Shown piece by piece: positions 42,854 to 50,313 of a stretch of 64,000 nucleotides of DNA. The DNA is from a virus. Made by a program: the position numbers and the translations under genes. The stretch covers positions 1 to 64,000 of IMG/VR virus record IMGVR_UViG_3300010373_000004. One strand, 5' to 3'. A model generated the notes under the pieces. That model saw only the letters and a list, made by a program, of their open reading frames with translations, searched no databases and had not been told where the DNA came from. Position 1 is the stretch's first letter. Every line of letters begins with the position of its first letter.

Positions 42854-43646
42854 AAAATTTGAGGTAGGAGATCATGTCTCCTTCAAAGGCTGGGAGAGAT
42901 ATAAGCGTTCTAGCCGCGAATTAGATGCATTGTCAGTGCTGCAATTAGTTCGTGGACAAGTAGAGCGCGTGGACAAAAAGACCATCATTGTTCGGTGGGG
43001 CGGTAATGTCTACAAACTAGACGCAGGTGATTTCGTTATAGAGAACCGGAAGGGTTTTCTAGCAGAAATGTATCCAGAAGAAATTGAAAAGGTGATAAAT
43101 GAGTCCGTTACAGAGACAGTTGAAGATCAAGAAGTTGAGGACGAAGAAGTTGGAGAAAGTGAAGAAAATCAACCAACTCCTACGGCACCTGAACGAAATC
43201 AACAAACAAATCAGCCAACTGGAAATGTCGAACAAATCGAGTTTCTCTCCAAGAACGCACTTAAGTTTGATCCAGCCAGCAAGATTTTCATAGGAACTGC
43301 CTATAAGAAAATCCGACTTCTAGACGGCACCTTCTATCAAGTGCAAGAAGGTAATGTTGTTGATGCAGCAATTGTCCAAGATGCTTTCAAGTTGTGGCGA
43401 CTTGGCAAGGTTTGCTATGATCGTCTGAATATCCTGTTTAGAAATGGTCAACACTTTGGCCGTGTTGAAGATTTCTTGCGAGATATTCATCACTCATGGG
43501 AACGGTGGGGTTCATGGTCGCCAGGACAAGTAGCAGCTTGTTACAAGCATATCAATAAGTACCAAGACGAAATCAAGAGATTACAAAAGGATGATTACCG
43601 TTCCATAAAGAATGGATGGGGAGTCATCGAACCAAAGGATGAATAA
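42846..43646 (+). CDS. Hypothetical protein with SH3/KOW-like start
   Basis: The 266-residue protein starts at the ATG at 42846 (ATGGCTGA overlap). The first ~75 residues (KFEVGDHVSFKGWERY ... LVRGQVERVDKKTIIVRWGGNVYKLDAGDFV) read as a small beta-barrel like KOW/SH3 nucleic-acid or protein binders. An acidic, Gln/Pro-rich linker (~90-130) follows, then a ~130-residue domain with several Trp residues. Function unknown. Confidence 0.55.
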   Translation: MAEKFEVGDHVSFKGWERYKRSSRELDALSVLQLVRGQVERVDKKTIIVRWGGNVYKLDAGDFVIENRKGFLAEMYPEEIEKVINESVTETVEDQEVEDEEVGESEENQPTPTAPERNQQTNQPTGNVEQIEFLSKNALKFDPASKIFIGTAYKKIRLLDGTFYQVQEGNVVDAAIVQDAFKLWRLGKVCYDRLNILFRNGQHFGRVEDFLRDIHHSWERWGSWSPGQVAACYKHINKYQDEIKRLQKDDYRSIKNGWGVIEPKDE

Positions 43647-43802
43647 ATGACAGCTATAATTTCAGTAGTTATCTGCCTTGCAGGAAGCATTACTCTTTTG
43701 TGGGTTTTGCCTTTCATGATTGGCTACACAATAAATGAAGTTCGTAATTCCTTTATGTGTGGTCTTACAGGTATTCCCTCGTCGAGGCGTAAGCATCGGT
43801 AA
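43647..43802 (+). CDS. Small membrane protein
   Basis: Fifty-one residues starting one base after the previous stop. A hydrophobic helix (SVVICLAGSITLLWVLPFMI) and a basic tail (SSRRKHR). The stop lies in the first GGTAA of the structured region that follows. Confidence 0.45.
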   Translation: MTAIISVVICLAGSITLLWVLPFMIGYTINEVRNSFMCGLTGIPSSRRKHR

Positions 43803-43951
43803 ATAAAGGTAAACATTTGTCAGTAGGTGCTAGAGGGCCGTTGGTCGAGCGTGATCAGCCCTCTAGACCACTACTAAATCCTGTTTGCAAAAGTAAAACA
43901 GTATCCAGTAGTGGTATTCCCTCCCTCCCTAGGACCGTAAGGATCGGTCAC

Positions 43952-44056
43952 TATCGGTAAGAGAGAGGTAAATATGAAGGTAAACATCTGTAAGTATCGG
44001 TTAATTACATTTGCTTACACATGTTTACCCTCATATTTACCGTTCTTTTACCGATA
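43952..44056. repeat. 43-nt imperfect inverted repeat with GGTAA iterons
   Basis: Arms 43952-43994 and 44014-44056 match at 38 of 43 positions around a 19-nt centre. Each arm has three GGTAA units at 11-12 bp intervals (one helical turn), so bound protein would line one DNA face. Confidence 0.8.
44015..44029 (+). repeat. 15-bp repeat TTACACATGTTTACC, copy 1
   Basis: Part of the right arm of the inverted repeat. Its exact second copy is at 44175-44189. Confidence 0.75.
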
Positions 44057-44174
44057 TTTACATCGTATTACGATATATCTCTCGACTCGTTTACGCTTAG
44101 AGGCTATGTATTCCCTCTGATAAGCAGGTGGTTATGTCTACCAGGGTATGTGCTCAGCGGAGGGTAAAATCGTG

Positions 44175-44189
44175 TTACACATGTTTACC
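44175..44189 (+). repeat. 15-bp repeat TTACACATGTTTACC, copy 2
   Basis: Ends 4 bp before the -35 box of the promoter at 44194. That spacing suits an operator for an activator or repressor recognising the same site as the inverted repeat. Confidence 0.75.
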
Positions 44190-44193
44190 TATC

Positions 44194-44223
44194 TTGACAC
44201 ATGCTCTCCAGTCGGCATACCAT
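44194..44223 (+). promoter_or_regulatory. Promoter of the 44.3-45.5 kb gene group
   Basis: TTGACA (44194-44199) and TACCAT (44218-44223) are 18 bp apart. The leader of ~50 nt contains GGAAGTCCTATA, a motif also seen at 35022 and 36689. Confidence 0.5.
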
Positions 44224-44277
44224 AGAGCCGAGGGAGCGCGCCTGGAAGTCCTATAAATAGAAATTGAAAGGGTAGTA

Positions 44278-44442
44278 ATGTCAGTTAGAAAACCAGAAGA
44301 TGAACAACCTTCTTGGATACTTAGAACACGCAGCTTTAAAAGAGCAGTTATGTCAGATGCTCGCCATAATAGGCTGCGCCCACCAGAGAAAAAGAGAATT
44401 TTTGCTAAACATTTTTGTCGAATAGTGTGGTGGAATGATTAA
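44278..44442 (+). CDS. Small basic protein
   Basis: Fifty-four residues, ATG at 44278 after AAAGGG. Arg/Lys-rich helical peptide (RTRSFKRAVMSDARHNRLRPPEKKR). First gene after the structured region; overlaps the next start by 8 nt. Possibly a DNA-binding regulator of that region, but this is inference. Confidence 0.5.
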   Translation: MSVRKPEDEQPSWILRTRSFKRAVMSDARHNRLRPPEKKRIFAKHFCRIVWWND

Positions 44443-44830
44443 CGCCAACTTTATTCGTCGTGTTGAAAACAATCCACGAAACATTCAATCAATAGATTTA
44501 TACATTCCGCAGACAACACTCAAAATCGAGTGGCCAGAATATGCTAGTCATTTCATGTTGAATAACATTTCTGGTTTTTCAGATTGGTTTGCGACAACTG
44601 TCACAGACATTGTGTCTGATGATAACTTTTGGGAAGAAATCTATTATATTCCTTCTAATATTCCTAACGGTCGAGCATGTTGGCTAACACTAGTCAATAG
44701 ACTTAGAAAAGAAACAGGTCGTCCAGTCATTACTTTTGAAGAAGATGAGTGGATGACGTTTCTATGGAATATGACTGGTACACGAAAACATCAAGATTGG
44801 AGAAATATGTGGCTATCCAAAGTTGGGTAA
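44435..44830 (+). CDS. Hypothetical 131-residue protein
   Basis: Begins at the ATGATTAA overlap. Mixed alpha/beta, aromatic rich (DWFATT, FWEEIYYIP). No motif. It overlaps the next gene by 22 nt. Function unknown. Confidence 0.5.
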   Translation: MINANFIRRVENNPRNIQSIDLYIPQTTLKIEWPEYASHFMLNNISGFSDWFATTVTDIVSDDNFWEEIYYIPSNIPNGRACWLTLVNRLRKETGRPVITFEEDEWMTFLWNMTGTRKHQDWRNMWLSKVG

Positions 44831-45324
44831 ATGAAGATACACTTATTCTTCTTCACCAGATGGGCATCGACTCTAACCACAAGTTAAAAGAATTAGCTAA
44901 AACATACATTAGTCGGCGTCCATCAAATTCAATTCATGGTCTAGATGTTTTCTCTCCCAGGTATTTCTTCTTAGTCGCAGCGACTATTGATGAAGGAACT
45001 ACCCAAGAACTCGTAGATCGAGCAGTTTATCTTTATCTTTCTCATTGGAAGCAAAATAATACTGATGTTCAGCGAGGATTGCAACAATTCAACACTCTAG
45101 TCGTTGCTGACTTGCGGCGATATTGTGAGCGTCATCCAGATTTTGTTAAATTCAATAACAATAGTCCTAAGTTCTCAGTCTCTCTAGTCGATAAAGAGTT
45201 TTCGTGGGAAGATTTTGAAAGAGCAAACGGAGAGCCTCTTATAGATTTGTATGCACACTGCAAAGATAAAGAACCAGAATTAAACGAAGTTCCAGATTGG
45301 AGTTGGACGGAAGAAAATGATTAA
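44809..45324 (+). CDS. Hypothetical 171-residue protein
   Basis: The GTG at 44809 is preferred because GGAG lies 6 nt upstream; earlier in-frame starts lie deeper in the previous gene. The product is helical, with a region around 85-110 (TDVQRGLQQFNTLVVADLRRYCERH) and an acidic tail. No motif. Confidence 0.5.
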   Translation: MAIQSWVNEDTLILLHQMGIDSNHKLKELAKTYISRRPSNSIHGLDVFSPRYFFLVAATIDEGTTQELVDRAVYLYLSHWKQNNTDVQRGLQQFNTLVVADLRRYCERHPDFVKFNNNSPKFSVSLVDKEFSWEDFERANGEPLIDLYAHCKDKEPELNEVPDWSWTEEND

Positions 45325-45541
45325 GGTGCCAGAAATTTGTCCTTGTGCGCCACTTAGAGAAGAAAGACGTTGGGTTAATTCTGACAGTAACACAGGACTT
45401 CACGGACAAGGTACAGGACATATTGAACTTACTACTGCGCCAGGTTATCATGAATGGAGATATGGTGGATACAAATCAACAATCGCAAGTACATATGATT
45501 GGTTTTACTGTATTTATTGCTTAGAAAGAAAATCAGTGTAA
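45317..45541 (+). CDS. Small Cys-containing protein
   Basis: Seventy-four residues; CPCAP near the start and CIYC near the end could hold one zinc together. Overlaps the preceding stop by 8 nt. Last gene before the promoter at 45553. Confidence 0.45.
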   Translation: MIKVPEICPCAPLREERRWVNSDSNTGLHGQGTGHIELTTAPGYHEWRYGGYKSTIASTYDWFYCIYCLERKSV

Positions 45542-45552
45542 TACCTTTAGTC

Positions 45553-45581
45553 TTGACAAGGTATTCCCTTTGTGGTACAAT
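45553..45581 (+). promoter_or_regulatory. Consensus-like promoter for RHH regulator
   Basis: TTGACA (45553-45558), 17 bp, TACAAT (45576-45581), preceded by TGG as an extended -10. The predicted start site coincides with the ATG at 45589. Confidence 0.8.
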
Positions 45582-45588
45582 AGCGCGC

Positions 45589-45765
45589 ATGGAGAATCTT
45601 ACATTTCCGCTGCGCGCTAAGATTGCTCCGTCAGTAATGAAATCTATAGATGACATTGCAGATGATTTTGGTTTAAATCGTTCGGAAGCAATAAGGGCAG
45701 CTTTAAAACTGTTTATCAAACTAAGTGGAAAGCTTACACAGGAGCAAATACAAAAGTTGATTTGA
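45589..45765 (+). CDS. Ribbon-helix-helix (CopG-like) regulator
   Basis: The 58-residue protein LTFPLRAKIAPSVMKSIDD followed by FGLNRSEAIRAALKLFI is the strand-helix-helix pattern of CopG/Arc repressors. These dimers bind short operators. The ATG lies 8 nt after the -10 box, so the transcript is probably leaderless; no Shine-Dalgarno exists. As the first gene after the promoter it could be autoregulated. Confidence 0.75.
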   Translation: MENLTFPLRAKIAPSVMKSIDDIADDFGLNRSEAIRAALKLFIKLSGKLTQEQIQKLI

Positions 45766-45766
45766 A

Positions 45767-45982
45767 ATGGCCATTAATTTCTCAGGAATTACAATGAAGT
45801 GGTCAGGTAATTTCGTAGAATTCTACACTAGATTGTTTTGTCCTGAGTGTACGAAAATAACTCCGTGTGCATTCAGAAGTAACAAGTCATTTTTAGGAAT
45901 AGAATGTCTAGAATGTAAATATATTGTTATGTCTACAGTAATGAACGGAGAGCGCATCGTGAAGATGTTTCAAGATACGTGA
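45767..45982 (+). CDS. Small zinc-ribbon protein
   Basis: Seventy-one residues with CPEC (25-28) and CLEC (47-50), a transcription-factor-like zinc ribbon. One base separates it from the previous stop and it overlaps RNase H by 4 nt. Function unknown. Confidence 0.55.
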   Translation: MAINFSGITMKWSGNFVEFYTRLFCPECTKITPCAFRSNKSFLGIECLECKYIVMSTVMNGERIVKMFQDT

Positions 45983-46440
45983 ACCTAAAAGTATTTAGTG
46001 ACGGCGGCTCTAAGGGAAATCCAGGGCCGTCTGGTTACGGTGTGGTTATTCGTGATGATGCGAAAAATACGCTCTGCACATTCGGTAATTTTATTGGCAT
46101 TACAGGCAATAATATTGCTGAATATGTAGGAGCTATTATGGCATTACGAAAAGCTGCTGAATTTGAAGCTGAATCTGTCCAGCTTTTCTCAGATTCACAA
46201 TTAGTTGTTTGCCAAGTCAATGGTTTGTACCGCGTGCATCCAAAGTACGCGCCATACTATAGGATGCTTCTTGAATTGAAAGAGAAGTTGGCAGCTACTG
46301 TTGATTGGATACCAAGAGGCGCTAATCAATTAGCAGATAAGGAATGTGATTATGCCATTCGAAAACGAGTTACGTGTGACCCAAGAGGAATCCCAAACGA
46401 TCCTTTCTCAAATCCGTGCATCGTTTCATTCGCGGCCTAG
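45979..46440 (+). CDS. Ribonuclease H (type HI-like)
   Basis: All catalytic residues are visible: SDGGSKGNPG (D8), NNIAEY (E48), FSDSQLV (D72) and ANQLADKECDYA (D120 or D124). It cleaves the RNA of RNA:DNA hybrids, for instance primers during phage DNA replication. 153 residues from the GTG at 45979 is a normal length; GTG overlaps the previous stop (GTGA). The DNA ligase at 46965 fits the same primer-processing role. Confidence 0.85.
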   Translation: MNLKVFSDGGSKGNPGPSGYGVVIRDDAKNTLCTFGNFIGITGNNIAEYVGAIMALRKAAEFEAESVQLFSDSQLVVCQVNGLYRVHPKYAPYYRMLLELKEKLAATVDWIPRGANQLADKECDYAIRKRVTCDPRGIPNDPFSNPCIVSFAA

Positions 46441-46564
46441 CCACACGTTAGATAAAAGTATTTTAGATGAAAAAGGATGCTGCAAGTTTTGCGGAATGCC
46501 CAAAATAGAAGCGAAATGGGAAAAGCGAAAATTGCAGTGTAATTGGCCGTATGGCAATTTATGA
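46352..46564 (+). CDS. Small CxxC protein overlapping RNase H
   Basis: About 70 residues. The first 30 codons lie within the RNase H 3' end in another frame, while the rest is unique and contains GCCKFCGMP. The ATG at 46352 is chosen; the true start may be later. Overlaps the next gene by 14 nt. Confidence 0.4.
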   Translation: MPFENELRVTQEESQTILSQIRASFHSRPSHTLDKSILDEKGCCKFCGMPKIEAKWEKRKLQCNWPYGNL

Positions 46565-46781
46565 GGTAGAGCACACTAATTGGGTAGCAGTCAGAGAATA
46601 TACACTGGTTGATGCTGATTCTAAGGAAGAAGCACAACGTATATTTGAAGATAGATATGACGCCCATGCGATGGAATGGCCGCATGCTGTTCCAGAATTT
46701 ATAAATGTCCAGGTGGATAACGTTGAAAGATATCCACTTAAGAATGCAAAAAATCTTGATGCTTTTGAGATACTAGATTGA
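46551..46781 (+). CDS. Hypothetical 76-residue protein
   Basis: Acidic, mixed alpha/beta; the pattern YTLVDADSKEEAQRIFEDRY resembles small DpnD/PcfM-like domains that contain 'V-x-A-x-S-x-E-E-A'. Starts inside the previous gene. Function unknown. Confidence 0.5.
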   Translation: MAIYEVEHTNWVAVREYTLVDADSKEEAQRIFEDRYDAHAMEWPHAVPEFINVQVDNVERYPLKNAKNLDAFEILD

Positions 46782-46786
46782 GTAGA

Positions 46787-47008
46787 ATGATACTCATTGA
46801 TGATCTGCCATTGTTGGAGCACAATGAGGTAAAAGAATACACAGATGATAAGGCTGTGGTTCTTAAATACATGCTTATTCGTCAACAACACCCAATGTGG
46901 CATGTTGCAGTCGTGCCGTTTGAACCTGAAAACAAATTCAACTGCCAAAAGATAGGAACCAATCGTGCCAACAGAGTTACCCAAGCTAGCGACACTCCAG
47001 CCGGATAA
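46787..47008 (+). CDS. Hypothetical 73-residue protein
   Basis: ATG at 46787 (a TTG lies 9 nt upstream). Mixed sequence with VVLKYMLIRQQHPMWHVAVVPF in the middle. Overlaps the ligase start by 44 nt in another frame. No motif. Confidence 0.45.
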   Translation: MILIDDLPLLEHNEVKEYTDDKAVVLKYMLIRQQHPMWHVAVVPFEPENKFNCQKIGTNRANRVTQASDTPAG

Positions 47009-47846
47009 AAATGATCCGACTTTTCCAACAAATCATGAGGCTTATATCTATGAGCCAAAGTTTGATGGAATCAGAACGCTAGTTTACTTCAACGGTGAAG
47101 ATATTAAACTGGTTTCTAGAACAGAAAAGAATGTAGATGTATCAATTAAGTTTAGAAATGCAGTCACCGAACAGCTTAAGAATACAGGCTGCCGCAACGC
47201 GATCATTGATTGCGAACTTATTGCCATTGATACTGAACACCTTACCGGAAATTTCGAGGCTTTACAAAATCGAAAGCGCTATCCTTGTATCCTACAATTA
47301 CGGGCATTTGATGTGCTCTATTACAACGGAGTGGATATTAGAGGGTACTCTACAATGGAGCGGAAAAAGGTTCTCGCAGCGAAATTCGACATTAAAAGTG
47401 TCCCATTCAAATTGGTCCCATTCGCTGACTCAGTTGATGGACTCCCTGTCTACTCCAACATTGAAGGACATGTTGCTAAGCAACGTAAAGCTAAATATGA
47501 GAGTGGACGACAGCGAACTTGGGTCAAAATTAAACCCTTCGAAACAGAGATTGTACGAGTCACTGGATACATCGAGGGTTTGGGAAAGTTCGAGAATAAT
47601 GTCGGCGCGTTAAACATCGAATGGATCATCGTTGATCCAAAAACTAAAGAAATCTCAACAAAAGATGCAGGTCAAGTAGGGAGTTTTCACATTGATGATT
47701 CTAAGCGCAAAGAAATCTGGGATAAGATTCAACTCATGGGCGAAAAGTTTAAACCATTTTTCGCAGAAGTTTATTATCTTAGAAAGACAGCAGCAGGCAA
47801 GATTTATCACGGAGTATTTCTCAGAGAAGTAGAATTAGATGTTTAA
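46965..47846 (+). CDS. ATP-dependent DNA ligase
   Basis: EPKFDGIR (motif I, K32 adenylation site), CELI (motif III-type FDVLYYNG), EGHVAK (motif IV) and TWVKIK (motif V) identify the nucleotidyltransferase core of DNA ligases; an OB domain follows (about 190-293). At 293 residues it is a minimal form like T7 or Chlorella virus ligase. The GTG start follows AGGA by 8 nt. It seals nicks during replication and repair. Confidence 0.85.
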   Translation: MPTELPKLATLQPDKNDPTFPTNHEAYIYEPKFDGIRTLVYFNGEDIKLVSRTEKNVDVSIKFRNAVTEQLKNTGCRNAIIDCELIAIDTEHLTGNFEALQNRKRYPCILQLRAFDVLYYNGVDIRGYSTMERKKVLAAKFDIKSVPFKLVPFADSVDGLPVYSNIEGHVAKQRKAKYESGRQRTWVKIKPFETEIVRVTGYIEGLGKFENNVGALNIEWIIVDPKTKEISTKDAGQVGSFHIDDSKRKEIWDKIQLMGEKFKPFFAEVYYLRKTAAGKIYHGVFLREVELDV

Positions 47847-48060
47847 ACCAAATTTAGAAGATTGTTGTCATCATTGCCCTAAGTGTGACGGGTGCGGTAA
47901 TTTCTTTGATGATGAAGAACACTTTACAAAAATAATGCTTTCTATTCACACATATTGGAATCTGTGTCATAGATGCCTAGCACCTTTTCTTTTAGAGTGT
48001 GAAAAGCTTACATTAAAAATTAAAACCAGCAATCCAGACTTTTTCAATGGCGATTCCTGA
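47839..48060 (+). CDS. Small multi-Cys zinc protein
   Basis: Seventy-three residues with CCHHCPKCDGC (9-19) and CHRC (43-46), enough for one or two zinc ions. Overlaps the ligase by 8 nt and the next gene by 14 nt. Function unknown. Confidence 0.5.
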   Translation: MFKPNLEDCCHHCPKCDGCGNFFDDEEHFTKIMLSIHTYWNLCHRCLAPFLLECEKLTLKIKTSNPDFFNGDS

Positions 48061-48316
48061 TCCTAAAAAACTGGATATTAACTTATCTAGTAAGGCAAAG
48101 ATGCCGCCCTCCGACGCTCAGATAGCCTTAGTGGATGCTCTGTGCCGAGAGAATAAGGGCCTACGCCGCCCCGAAATGAACGCTCTAGCCGTCTCTAGGT
48201 GGCTAGATGACGTTCTAGACCGCCTGGAGCCGGACGAACCGGCCACCGTGATCCATGAGGATTTCGGCCAGTGGTCCGAATACTACGGGGAAAATTTCAC
48301 AGAATTTGGGTGTTGA
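48047..48316 (+). CDS. Hypothetical 89-residue protein, GC-richer
   Basis: Helical, with an R/E/D-rich centre (GLRRPEMNALAVSRWLDDVLDRLEPDE). The DNA is richer in G and C than around it, suggesting recent acquisition. Ends in the promoter at 48313. Function unknown. Confidence 0.5.
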   Translation: MAIPDPKKLDINLSSKAKMPPSDAQIALVDALCRENKGLRRPEMNALAVSRWLDDVLDRLEPDEPATVIHEDFGQWSEYYGENFTEFGC

Positions 48317-48341
48317 CAGGCACCGCAGGCTATGGTAGTAT
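48313..48341 (+). promoter_or_regulatory. Promoter of the 48.4 kb gene
   Basis: TTGACA (48313-48318), 17 bp, TAGTAT (48336-48341) with TGG before the -10. A leader of about 75 nt precedes the ATG at 48421. Confidence 0.75.
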
Positions 48342-48420
48342 GGTTGTAGACGGTGAGGCGGCCAGCCTGACGCCGCCAGCCAACAAAAAACAAAAATTTA
48401 GGAATTTAAGGCACAAACAA

Positions 48421-48969
48421 ATGGCAAAGCTTTCAAAGGCAAATAAGGACACTCTCGAAATTCTTAAGAAGGGTCTTGCAGGCAAGGAAGGTCTACCTGA
48501 TGACTTGATGCAGCTTCTTGAAAAGACTATTATCGACATTAAGGAAGATGCATCTTCAAGTCGTGAGCGCAAGCCTCGATCTATTAGCAATATCTTCTCT
48601 CCGACTGCTGCAAAGATTTTCCGTATGCGAATTGTGGACGGCAAGTCTCAGCCCGATGTTGAGAAGGAACTTGATCTAGAGGCTCAGAAGGTAGCTTCCG
48701 GTGTTCGTGAAGTCGGATACAAGTTGGTGGCTCATCTTTTGAAGGATGAAAACATCGGCGAGGCAGTTAGCAAGGCAGTAGACGAACTGCTTGTTAAGTA
48801 TGCCACTGGTAAGGAACGAGGTTCTAAGGATGACACCGTAGAAACTCCTTCCGCTGATGGAGCTACAGAAGGTGAGGGCGATTCCACTGATGCTGATGCA
48901 GAGGTTGGTGAGGAACCCGGCACCGAGCCTGATGATGACGAACTAGCGGCACTTTTGGCTGCTGAGTAA
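48421..48969 (+). CDS. Hypothetical acidic-tailed protein, single-gene unit
   Basis: The 182-residue protein starts at ATG 48421 after AAGG; Lys-rich helical N-terminal half, HTH-like region (RMRIVDGKSQPDVEKELDLEAQKVASGVREVGYKL spans ~70-105), then an acidic Gly/Asp/Glu tail to the end. Own promoter and a strong terminator make it a monocistronic unit with high expression. The acidic tail resembles DNA-mimic or histone-binding tails, but function is unknown. Confidence 0.65.
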   Translation: MAKLSKANKDTLEILKKGLAGKEGLPDDLMQLLEKTIIDIKEDASSSRERKPRSISNIFSPTAAKIFRMRIVDGKSQPDVEKELDLEAQKVASGVREVGYKLVAHLLKDENIGEAVSKAVDELLVKYATGKERGSKDDTVETPSADGATEGEGDSTDADAEVGEEPGTEPDDDELAALLAAE

Positions 48970-48984
48970 ATCTCACAAAACTTT

Positions 48985-49029
48985 ACTATACCTTTAGCCA
49001 GGAGAAACACTCCTGGCTAATTGTATAGT
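48985..49029 (+). terminator. Long hairpin terminator
   Basis: TTAGCCAGGAG/CTCCTGGCTAA (11 bp perfect) inside ACTATAC/GTATAGT. A weak U-rich tail follows. It ends the 48421 transcript. Confidence 0.8.
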
Positions 49030-49043
49030 TTGGACCGAACGAA

Positions 49044-49199
49044 ATGAAAATCAAAGGTTTATCTCGGTCTAAAAAGCTTGAAGCAAAGAAAGCGCGGATT
49101 CCAAAACATGGTCGCAGCTTTATCAAGTATTATTTAGAGGAAGAATGGAAGCGTGAGTCTAGACAGATACGACTTGGATTATTGCCAACCACCAGATGA
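49044..49199 (+). CDS. Small basic protein
   Basis: Fifty-one residues, ATG at 49044; very basic helical N-terminal half (KKLEAKKARIPKHGR). It overlaps the next gene by 47 nt. Probably nucleic-acid binding if real. Confidence 0.4.
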   Translation: MKIKGLSRSKKLEAKKARIPKHGRSFIKYYLEEEWKRESRQIRLGLLPTTR

Positions 49200-49338
49200 T
49201 CTTCCTGAAAAGCCAGAACTAGATGGTTTTGCGCTGGACAGAAAGATTCAAATGTCGCGTGAAGAAAGAGATAGAAAGGATTGGGAAGACTATCAGCGTT
49301 TTGAAAGCTGGCGTGAACATCAAAGGATGCATTCATGA
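49153..49338 (+). CDS. Hypothetical charged protein
   Basis: Sixty-one residues from a GTG; acidic start and E/R/D-rich helix (MSREERDRKDWEDYQRFE). Overlaps both neighbours. Function unknown. Confidence 0.45.
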   Translation: MSLDRYDLDYCQPPDDLPEKPELDGFALDRKIQMSREERDRKDWEDYQRFESWREHQRMHS

Positions 49339-49613
49339 ACTGTGATTTTTGCGGCCGAGAAACTGGTGATGATTATACTGTTAAGTATTGCGATCCTTTC
49401 ATTATTTCCACGCCACTCAGTACATTTATTGATGGTGGAGAGTGGTCGGCGTGTGAAGATTGTGCTCCCTTGGTGGATGACGATAATATAGGAGAACTTC
49501 TCCAGCGTGCATACCGCCAAAATGGCGTCGCAATGAAGAATGATTCACATTCTATGCATTTGAAAGCACATTATCAGTTCTTGTTTACTGCTTTTCTTAT
49601 GCACAAGAGGTAA
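49335..49613 (+). CDS. Small zinc protein
   Basis: Ninety-two residues with CDFC (3-6) and CEDC (~40-43), a zinc-ribbon spacing. Rest is helical. ATGA overlap with the previous gene. Function unknown. Confidence 0.5.
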   Translation: MNCDFCGRETGDDYTVKYCDPFIISTPLSTFIDGGEWSACEDCAPLVDDDNIGELLQRAYRQNGVAMKNDSHSMHLKAHYQFLFTAFLMHKR

Positions 49614-49615
49614 TT

Positions 49616-49888
49616 ATGAGTACAGATGTTGCAGAAAGAAACTTCAAGCCTGGATTATGGTACGGACCAAAAGAGTTATGCTCTCCAGCAACGAAGTGTG
49701 ATTGGTGTGGATGCGATGATTCTCCGTGTACGCGATTTACTGTGCAGGGTTTGCGTAACCAAACTGAAAACGTATGTGCAGAATGTGAAAAGCTAGCGCG
49801 TCGAATCAGTATTGGATCATTTCGTATCAATCCTAAGCATAAAGCTTTGATTGCTAAAGCAAGATTGCAGCGTAAAAATAGGACTTGA
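49616..49888 (+). CDS. Small Cys-rich protein
   Basis: Ninety residues with CDWCGC, CTRF and CAECEK; at least one zinc site. A basic C-terminus (KALIAKARLQRKNR) suggests nucleic acid. Last protein gene before the tRNA cluster; its stop is in the tRNA promoter. Confidence 0.5.
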   Translation: MSTDVAERNFKPGLWYGPKELCSPATKCDWCGCDDSPCTRFTVQGLRNQTENVCAECEKLARRISIGSFRINPKHKALIAKARLQRKNRT

Positions 49889-49913
49889 CACGCTCCTGCT
49901 GATGTGGTAGTAT
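49885..49913 (+). promoter_or_regulatory. Promoter of the tRNA cluster
   Basis: TTGACA (49885-49890), 17 bp, TAGTAT (49908-49913) with a TGG before it. A small hairpin GAGTC/GACTC follows at the likely start site, and a ~130-nt leader leads to the first tRNA. Confidence 0.8.
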
Positions 49914-50048
49914 AGATGAGTCGCTTCGGTGACTCTCCTTTCTCCCTCAATTCAAGACATGCTTTGCTGATTTTAGACACTTGAATCCAAATAAAACGGT
50001 TTAATAAATTAGCTCCAAAGGACCGAATTAGATACTCGGTCTTACTAT
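49914..50048 (+). other. Leader of the tRNA transcript
   Basis: No open frame of note. It holds the hairpin GAGTC-gcttcggt-GACTC and T-rich stretches. It is probably removed during tRNA processing. Confidence 0.4.
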
Positions 50049-50123
50049 TGGGGATTAAGATCAGTCAGGTAGATGGCTCGGCCTGGAACCGAGAGGTCGC
50101 GAGTTCGAATCTCGCATCCCCAA
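50049..50123 (+). tRNA. tRNA-Pro (UGG)
   Basis: Acceptor TGGGGAT/ATCCCCA, anticodon stem CTCGG/CCGAG with loop CCTGGAA, and T arm GCGAG TTCGAAT CTCGC. First of the array. No encoded CCA. Confidence 0.85.
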
Positions 50124-50157
50124 CAACTACTTCTATTTTAGAATAAAGAGAAAGATA

Positions 50158-50313
50158 ATGAAGCGATTTGAATTGACTGGATGGAAGGGAGCTATTGCAT
50201 CTTGGTATGTGATTTTGTCCCTTGTTTTTGGAGTTGCTACAGAAGTTTATGTAGTTGCAACTCATGCTGTTCCAGCAGCAAATGCAGTTCATAGCCTAGT
50301 GGCCAAGCGGTAA
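50158..50313 (+). CDS. Small single-pass membrane protein within tRNA cluster
   Basis: Fifty-one residues, ATG at 50158 after AAAGA. A hydrophobic helix (AIASWYVILSLVFGVATEVYVV) occupies the middle. Its last 7 codons lie inside the tRNA-Asn gene, so its transcript can be cut by tRNA processing. Function unknown. Confidence 0.45.
   Translation: MKRFELTGWKGAIASWYVILSLVFGVATEVYVVATHAVPAANAVHSLVAKR

Larger units (their letters stand above)
43803..44277. promoter_or_regulatory. Structured non-coding block (origin or operator candidate)
   Basis: About 475 nt without a gene. It holds, in order: GGTAA units 10 bp apart (43798, 43808); a 9-bp stem CTAGAGGGC/GCCCTCTAG (43830-43866); a compound hairpin CCACTACT/AGTAGTGG enclosing CTGTTT/AAACAG (43868-43914); a 43-nt inverted repeat (43952-44056); a repeated 15-mer (44015, 44175); and a promoter (44194). 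Such clustered iterons and symmetry are typical of replication origins or multi-site operators. Confidence 0.6.
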
